Shown: positions 6,651 through 9,938 of the stretch, piece by piece
How the letters are laid out: every line of letters begins with the position of its first letter
Numbering within the stretch: the first letter of the stretch is position 1
Assembly (NCBI GenBank): GCA_022865445.1
Contig: JALHSX010000077.1
Span: forward strand, 1-9,938
Length of the DNA stretch: 9,938 nt
Direction: 5' to 3'
Source: Thermoplasmata archaeon
GTDB lineage: Archaea > Thermoplasmatota > Thermoplasmata > UBA10834
Position numbers and translations under genes: made by a program
Notes under the pieces: model-generated
What the model saw: only the letters and a program-made list of their open reading frames with translations
Databases searched by the model: none
What the model was told of the DNA's origin: nothing

Positions 6651-7183
6651 AAGAGAGCGTCGACTTCATCCTCGACAACATCAAGAAGACTTTCGAGACC
6701 GAAATCGAGGGCACGGACAAATTCGTCGACTACATAATCAGCTCACGGAAGGTCTTCATCTACGGTGTCGGGAGGTCGGGACTGATTGCAAAGGCCTTTG
6801 CCATCAGGCTGGTTCAGATGGGACTCGAGGTGTTCTTCATCGGAGAGACCGTCACTCCCATGGTTGAGGAGGGAAACGTTGTCGTGATAGTTTCCTACAC
6901 GGGGGAGACGATGTCAGCCATGCAGACCGCCAATATCGTGAGAAGGGTCGGGGCGAAGGTCGTGTCCATAACAGCGAACACACACTCGAAGCTCGCGGGG
7001 GCGTCCAACCTCGTGATCCTGATACATCCGCCGAAGGACGAAGAGAGAAAGAGGCTCGCTCCCCTGGGTACTCTCTTCGAGGATGCCACGCTCATCTACT
7101 TGGACGGTATAGTCGCGATGCTCATGGAGAAGCTGGGCCAAAGCGAGGGCGGGATGCGCAAGAGGCACTCTATCTGGGTCTAG
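6647..7183 (+). CDS. hxlB: 6-phospho-3-hexuloisomerase (SIS domain)
   Basis: This enzyme interconverts D-arabino-hex-3-ulose 6-phosphate and fructose 6-phosphate; in archaea lacking a full pentose phosphate pathway it runs with hexulose-6-phosphate synthase to make pentose phosphates and release or fix formaldehyde. The 178-residue protein is a single SIS domain: an N-terminal helix, FIYGVGRSG (37-45), GETVTPMVEEGN (66-77), the phosphate-binding SYTGET (83-88), APLGTLFED (138-146) and a C-terminal MRKRHS segment matching the RH near the end of the Methanocaldococcus jannaschii enzyme MJ1247. These distinguish it from generic SIS proteins. The start ATG overlaps the previous stop (ATGA). The partner synthase gene is not in the window. 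Its 3' end overlaps the convergent surface-protein gene by 14 bp. Confidence 0.85.
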   Translation: MKESVDFILDNIKKTFETEIEGTDKFVDYIISSRKVFIYGVGRSGLIAKAFAIRLVQMGLEVFFIGETVTPMVEEGNVVVIVSYTGETMSAMQTANIVRRVGAKVVSITANTHSKLAGASNLVILIHPPKDEERKRLAPLGTLFEDATLIYLDGIVAMLMEKLGQSEGGMRKRHSIWV

Positions 7184-8351
7184 CCTGGTCTTCGGCTGTT
7201 GTTTCTGTTTCAGTGGGTTTCGATCCATTCGCATCTCCCTGCCGACGCAGCCGTAGTACCATCGACGCGAGGAGAGCGAGCGCGACCACGGCAACGATAC
7301 TCCCCGAGACCACCATGATCATCGGAAGGTTCTCCTTGAGCCAGTCTCGGACCCTCCCGGCGAATCCATTCTCGTCTATTCCCAGGACCGAATCTTGCGA
7401 GATGGAGGCGGTGTCGTTCGAAAACGCATAGGACACATAGAGCATCATGCCGGTTCCAGTCGTGTAATAGGACGAGTTCATGGCGACCGGCTGATAATCA
7501 CCAGAGGTCCTCACCAGCGGCTCCGAGCTGTAGTGATAGAACGCTTGGATAGTGCCGTCCTCCTTGGCGAAATTGATGTCCTGGACAGGAAGCGAAGTCT
7601 GGTTCAGCCTGTGCGTGACGTTGAGACCGTATTGCCCCTCGTCCACGCGGCTGGACACTGTGGTCATCGCCCAACCATCCGCGTTCGAGGCCTCCCTGAT
7701 CTGGAACATGTTGGTAGAGCCACCAGCCTTCAGCAAGTGCTCGACCGCAAGGCCACTGAAGTTCAACTTCTTGAGAATGTCCAGGGTGAAATTCATCCTC
7801 ATCTCCGTGCGGCCGGCAACAGTGTAGCTGCCGTAGGAGTTGGAGTATGTCACGGGGTCTTCCGTGATCTGGAACCAGAACGTGATGTTTGCCCAGTCAT
7901 CGATGCTCGGAACGGTGTCAGTCGGCTGATCGTACAGCGAGAGGGTCGCGGCCATCCGCAGCTGAGCATACTCCCCTGATACGGGCCCGGTGGCAAACTC
8001 AACGGTGGTCATGTTCCACGCAACATTGTAGTGCGAGTCGAGGCTGGCCGTGTAGACGGCCTCCGAGCTGGAGAAGACACCGTCGTTGTCTGTGTCGTTG
8101 TAAAGATAGAGGAATGGAAGACGTATCGTGAACGAAGGAGCGACTGGGTCGGAGCTGTGCTTGAATACAACCTGCGGTAGACCTTTGACCACCGTCGCCG
8201 TCAAGTTGTCCGAAATGAAAACGACTCCGAAGTTGTAGTCGGTGAAGTCGAGGAAGTGCTGCTCATCTGACGCGCGTGCGGGACCTACAGGCAAGAGAAC
8301 GAATGAAACCGCGCATAGAGTAGCTACTAATACTGCAAACGATGCCCTCAT
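7170..8351 (-). CDS. Secreted, membrane-anchored surface protein with EF-hand-like calcium loop
   Basis: I do not recognise a family. The 393-residue protein has a Sec-type signal peptide (positive start, hydrophobic core 5-21, likely cut after the PARA/S region near 28), a large extracytoplasmic part rich in beta-strand-like sequence, a transmembrane helix at about 343-366 followed by RLRR, and a short polar, Thr/Glu-rich tail. D86, D88, D90, G91 and E97 (DTDNDGVFSSSE) match the 12-residue EF-hand calcium loop. Ten N-glycosylation sequons are spread over 49-314, fitting an archaeal surface glycoprotein. ATG 8351 is chosen because GAGAGGAG lies just upstream and the signal peptide starts there; the frame stays open further upstream into the JAMM gene. 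A TATA-like box before it suggests its own transcript, so a functional tie to the ubiquitin-like operon is not implied. Confidence 0.8.
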   Translation of the reverse strand: MRASFAVLVATLCAVSFVLLPVGPARASDEQHFLDFTDYNFGVVFISDNLTATVVKGLPQVVFKHSSDPVAPSFTIRLPFLYLYNDTDNDGVFSSSEAVYTASLDSHYNVAWNMTTVEFATGPVSGEYAQLRMAATLSLYDQPTDTVPSIDDWANITFWFQITEDPVTYSNSYGSYTVAGRTEMRMNFTLDILKKLNFSGLAVEHLLKAGGSTNMFQIREASNADGWAMTTVSSRVDEGQYGLNVTHRLNQTSLPVQDINFAKEDGTIQAFYHYSSEPLVRTSGDYQPVAMNSSYYTTGTGMMLYVSYAFSNDTASISQDSVLGIDENGFAGRVRDWLKENLPMIMVVSGSIVAVVALALLASMVLRLRRQGDANGSKPTETETTAEDQARPR

Positions 8352-8393
8352 TCGGCTCCTCTCCCTCGATATGACCTGAAGGTGTAGTTGCCT

Positions 8394-8404
8394 GAATAAA
8401 CTTT
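8394..8404 (-). promoter_or_regulatory. Candidate TATA box for the surface-protein gene
   Basis: The minus strand reads AAAGTTTATTC in the 94-nt gap after the JAMM gene. A start about 26 nt downstream, near 8372, leaves a leader of about 20 nt that includes the GAGAGGAG ribosome binding site. If real, it separates the surface-protein gene from the upstream operon. Confidence 0.4.
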
Positions 8405-8445
8405 CTTCATTCGGCTGGATCGGGGGAGTATCTCGACAGACCAGT

Positions 8446-9102
8446 TCACTGACCAACGGACTTGATCTTGAGTTTCCTGGTTCTGGGCTTCTTCGGACGA
8501 CCATTGGCCCCTCCTTCGAATATGGCGAAGGCCGCCTCATCGTAACCGTTGCCTGAGAGCCTGAAGGCCTTCATGTCCCGATTGATGGGGTCGATCACGA
8601 TCGCCGTGTGATATGGCTGGTCGAACATCCTGCGCTGCGTCTCGAGATCAGTCCTGGAGAGGAAGCAAGTGTGGCCCGGATGCGAGTGGTACCACCCGAC
8701 GAGAACGTAGTCAAAACCTGAATCATCCAGATTGCTGAAGAGCTTCGGGAAGCCCTCCGGATCGAACCTGACCTTCGAGGACGAGCTCTTCAGCTCGGTC
8801 GTCACTATGTCTCTGACCACCGCGTATTTGTGGCCTTTCCATTCCCTGACCTCCCCGAGGAGGAACCCCATGACCTCCAACCTTCGAGGAGCCTCCTTCT
8901 CTGCTTGCAGCCTGATCTTCTTCTCGGCTGTGGCCGACAGGTAGACGTCGAAGGGTTTCCCGGACTCCGCCACCTCGGCATACAGGGCGACCGAGTCACC
9001 CGACAACCAGTCGTGGGGGGAAAGCGCGGAGTGTTCCGGAGGTTCCTTCTCCTCGATGGGCCTCCTGGTCTCCCTGACTATCCTGGGCCTAGCCACTTGC
9101 AT
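8446..9102 (-). CDS. Rpn11-like JAMM/MPN+ metalloprotease (deubiquitinase-like)
   Basis: This is a zinc isopeptidase predicted to remove the ubiquitin-like modifier from targets; 218 residues. The JAMM motif is complete: catalytic Glu76 in LEVMGFLLGE, then H139 and H141 in GWYHSHPG, S149 and D152 (HxHx7SxxD). The stretch VGWYHSHPGHTCFLSRTD, and later AIVIDPINRDMKAFRL, resemble Rpn11/CSN5 more than the minimal archaeal JAMM1. About 55 extra residues precede the domain, with a charged proline-rich start; the C-terminus is a basic Lys/Arg-rich tail (202-214). I chose ATG 9102 over TTG 9111 because the ribosome-binding purine run would sit too close to the TTG. It overlaps the E2 gene by about 14 nt, so the two are probably coupled. 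The substrate is inferred from the neighbouring Ubl and E2 genes. Confidence 0.93.
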   Translation of the reverse strand: MQVARPRIVRETRRPIEEKEPPEHSALSPHDWLSGDSVALYAEVAESGKPFDVYLSATAEKKIRLQAEKEAPRRLEVMGFLLGEVREWKGHKYAVVRDIVTTELKSSSSKVRFDPEGFPKLFSNLDDSGFDYVLVGWYHSHPGHTCFLSRTDLETQRRMFDQPYHTAIVIDPINRDMKAFRLSGNGYDEAAFAIFEGGANGRPKKPRTRKLKIKSVGQ

Positions 9103-9610
9103 CCCCCACAATCCTCACGCGTCTGTCCGACTGGTCCATGTGCATCGGGGGTTGGTACTTGTTCCTGTTGAAGTAGGCAGCGGCTCTTGTGCACATATCG
9201 TTTCCGAAGGGATTCTTGGGGTTCGGATTCACAAGGAGCGACTCGATGCCTTTGATGAAGGTCACGAGGTTCGAGCTGAAGTCCCAGTTCTCGAGTAGTT
9301 TAGTGCAGACATAGCCGCCATCGTCGGGCATCATGATATTGGGATGAAAAATCGGGGTCTGCCACTTCACGATCGGCTTCTCTATGGGGTAGTCTTCGCT
9401 GACTATGACGGCCATCCTATGGACGAACCTGTGAACAACTTTACCCTGCTCCCAATCCGGTCCTGGCACTCGGAGGAATGTCACGTTGACCATCACAGGG
9501 AATGAAGAGAGCATTAGATCCGAAACCGCGATGTGATGCCTCAGCTCACGCTGGCACATCTCTATCTCGTTTCTCAATCGCACCCGGAGCAGATCCAACG
9601 GCAGAGGCAT
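9089..9610 (-). CDS. E2 ubiquitin-conjugating enzyme-like protein (UBC fold)
   Basis: This is a predicted E2 that carries the ubiquitin-like modifier as a thioester and passes it to target lysines; 173 residues, with the UBC domain at about 5-150. Visible elements in order: N-terminal helix (LLRVRLRNEIEMCQREL), beta-sheet core, YPIEKPIVKW (74-83), the HPN motif H89-P90-N91 where Asn91 would stabilise the oxyanion, catalytic Cys102 in GGYVCTKLLENW, Trp109, and LLVNPNPKNPFG (125-136), matching the eukaryotic LL-x-DPNP-x-x-P segment. All key E2 residues are present, so it looks active. It lies 5 nt after the Ubl stop. A C-terminal extension of about 20 residues (after NRNKYQPP) overlaps the JAMM gene start. 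Most archaea have no E2, so this is unusual for the domain. Confidence 0.93.
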   Translation of the reverse strand: MPLPLDLLRVRLRNEIEMCQRELRHHIAVSDLMLSSFPVMVNVTFLRVPGPDWEQGKVVHRFVHRMAVIVSEDYPIEKPIVKWQTPIFHPNIMMPDDGGYVCTKLLENWDFSSNLVTFIKGIESLLVNPNPKNPFGNDMCTRAAAYFNRNKYQPPMHMDQSDRRVRIVGDASG

Positions 9611-9615
9611 CTCAG

Positions 9616-9855
9616 CTAGCCGCCCTCGGGGTCCGGTATCAGCTCCAGTACGTCGTCACCTCGGATGCTAGCGTCCAGGAGCGTGTTCCCGCCACGAAGG
9701 ACCTTCTTTCCCTTGCGAAGGACATATGCGCCCATGTCCTTGCCCCAGAAGGTCGCTGCGCTCTCAATCACCTCGTCGATGGTGTTCTCGTTCTCGAGTT
9801 CCATCTCGACAGTGGCGCCGGTCTCGGCATTCTTGACTTTGATTCTTATTGCCAA
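9616..9855 (-). CDS. Ubiquitin-like modifier with C-terminal Gly-Gly
   Basis: This is a small beta-grasp protein of 79 residues ending ...LIPDPEGG-stop, so the di-glycine needed for activation is already exposed and no processing is required. Alignment by eye with ubiquitin is good in the second half: RKGKKVL (47-53) against ubiquitin AGKQL, GNTLLDASI (56-64) against GRTLSDYNI, and DDVLELI against STLHLVL. Lys50 lines up with ubiquitin Lys48. The tail is acidic (D75, E77) where ubiquitin has Arg72 and Arg74. Start: TTG 9855, because AAGGTGG lies 4 nt upstream and the first strand (AIRIKVK) begins there; the frame continues to another TTG at 9921 without a good site. The E2 gene follows at 5 nt. 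Expected role: the substrate conjugated by the neighbouring E2 and released by the JAMM enzyme. Confidence 0.88.
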   Translation of the reverse strand: MAIRIKVKNAETGATVEMELENENTIDEVIESAATFWGKDMGAYVLRKGKKVLRGGNTLLDASIRGDDVLELIPDPEGG

Positions 9856-9859
9856 AAAA

Positions 9860-9866
9860 CCACCTT
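9860..9866 (-). promoter_or_regulatory. Ribosome binding site deciding the TTG start of the ubiquitin-like gene
   Basis: The minus strand reads AAGGTGG, then TTTT, then TTG. AGGTG is complementary to the archaeal 16S 3' end (ATCACCTCC) and the spacing is normal. It supports TTG 9855 over the in-frame TTG at 9921, which would add 22 residues ahead of the first beta-strand. Confidence 0.65.
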
Positions 9867-9886
9867 GGTACTGGACCAAATGCGAG

Positions 9887-9894
9887 GTTATAGC
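9887..9894 (-). promoter_or_regulatory. Possible TATA box of the Ubl-E2-JAMM operon
   Basis: GCTATAAC on the minus strand. Standard spacing puts the start near 9864, almost on top of the ribosome binding site, so it is either slightly misplaced or not a promoter; an A-rich run at 9895-9906 is another candidate. If genuine, the modifier gene is the first in its operon and any E1 or E3 gene would belong to another transcript. Confidence 0.3.
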
Positions 9895-9938
9895 GTTTTC
9901 TATTACCTGTAGCAGTCTCAAAACCCCTGGTGGACGGG

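Noticed and set aside
7165..7200. Transcription terminator between the convergent phosphohexuloisomerase and surface-protein genes
   Set aside because: The genes overlap by 14 bp and neither strand shows a T-rich tract or a convincing hairpin there.
7395..7979. Plus-strand open frame of 194 codons opposite the surface-protein gene
   Set aside because: It is antisense to a gene with clear protein features and shows no recognisable motif; GC-rich codon use opens such shadow frames.
8352..8540. N-terminal extension of the surface protein reading into the JAMM gene (456-residue version)
   Set aside because: It overlaps the JAMM coding region and lacks a ribosome binding site, while ATG 8351 has GAGAGGAG upstream and starts a normal signal peptide.
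9856..9921. 22-residue N-terminal extension of the ubiquitin-like protein from TTG 9921
   Set aside because: It would precede the first beta-strand, has no good ribosome binding site, and the TTG at 9855 has a well-spaced AAGGTGG.

Overview
The window is archaeal. Evidence: an L18e-L13-S9-RpoN operon in archaeal order, archaeal-type ribosomal proteins and RNA polymerase subunit N, TATA-box promoters instead of -35/-10 pairs, GGTG-type ribosome binding sites, a tRNA gene with no encoded CCA, and a 6-phospho-3-hexuloisomerase. A euryarchaeal lineage related to Thermoplasmatota is my best guess, but no single gene proves it.

Layout. (1) 1-1517, plus strand: an ABC transporter ATPase cut by the window edge, followed at 4 nt by its ABC-2 type permease. 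(2) 1568-2542, plus strand: a zinc-free medium-chain oxidoreductase of the quinone reductase type. (3) 2566-3915: a drug/metabolite-type permease with a very histidine-rich tail (minus strand), bracketed by two copies of the 3' end and trailer of a tRNA-Pro(GGG) gene. The right copy belongs to the intact tRNA and the left is a fragment, the usual footprint of integration into a tRNA gene. (4) 3968-5366, minus strand: the L18e, L13, S9 and rpoN operon with a strong TATA box, and a perfect 26-bp tandem duplication forming the end of rpoN. (5) 5598-7183, plus strand, divergent: an endonuclease IV/sugar isomerase-like TIM-barrel gene overlapping a phosphohexuloisomerase gene by 4 nt. (6) 7170-8351, minus strand: a secreted or membrane-anchored surface protein, heavily glycosylatable, with an EF-hand-like calcium loop. 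(7) 8446-9855, minus strand: a compact three-gene operon for a ubiquitin-like modifier ending in Gly-Gly, an E2 conjugating enzyme and an Rpn11-like JAMM isopeptidase.

The ubiquitin-like operon is the main point of interest. All three proteins keep the key residues of their eukaryotic counterparts: the terminal GG, the HPN motif and active-site Cys of the E2, and the complete Glu...HxHx7SxxD set of the JAMM protease. The genes are nearly contiguous (5 nt gap, then about 14 nt overlap). No E1 or RING-type E3 is present; these would have to lie beyond the right edge or elsewhere. Most archaea are known to have only E1/SAMP/JAMM modification without an E2, so a linked Ubl-E2-Rpn11 set resembles the rare eukaryote-like archaeal system known from Candidatus Caldiarchaeum. 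No stretch above 300 bases lacks a gene; the longest intergenic region (5367-5597) holds two divergent promoters.
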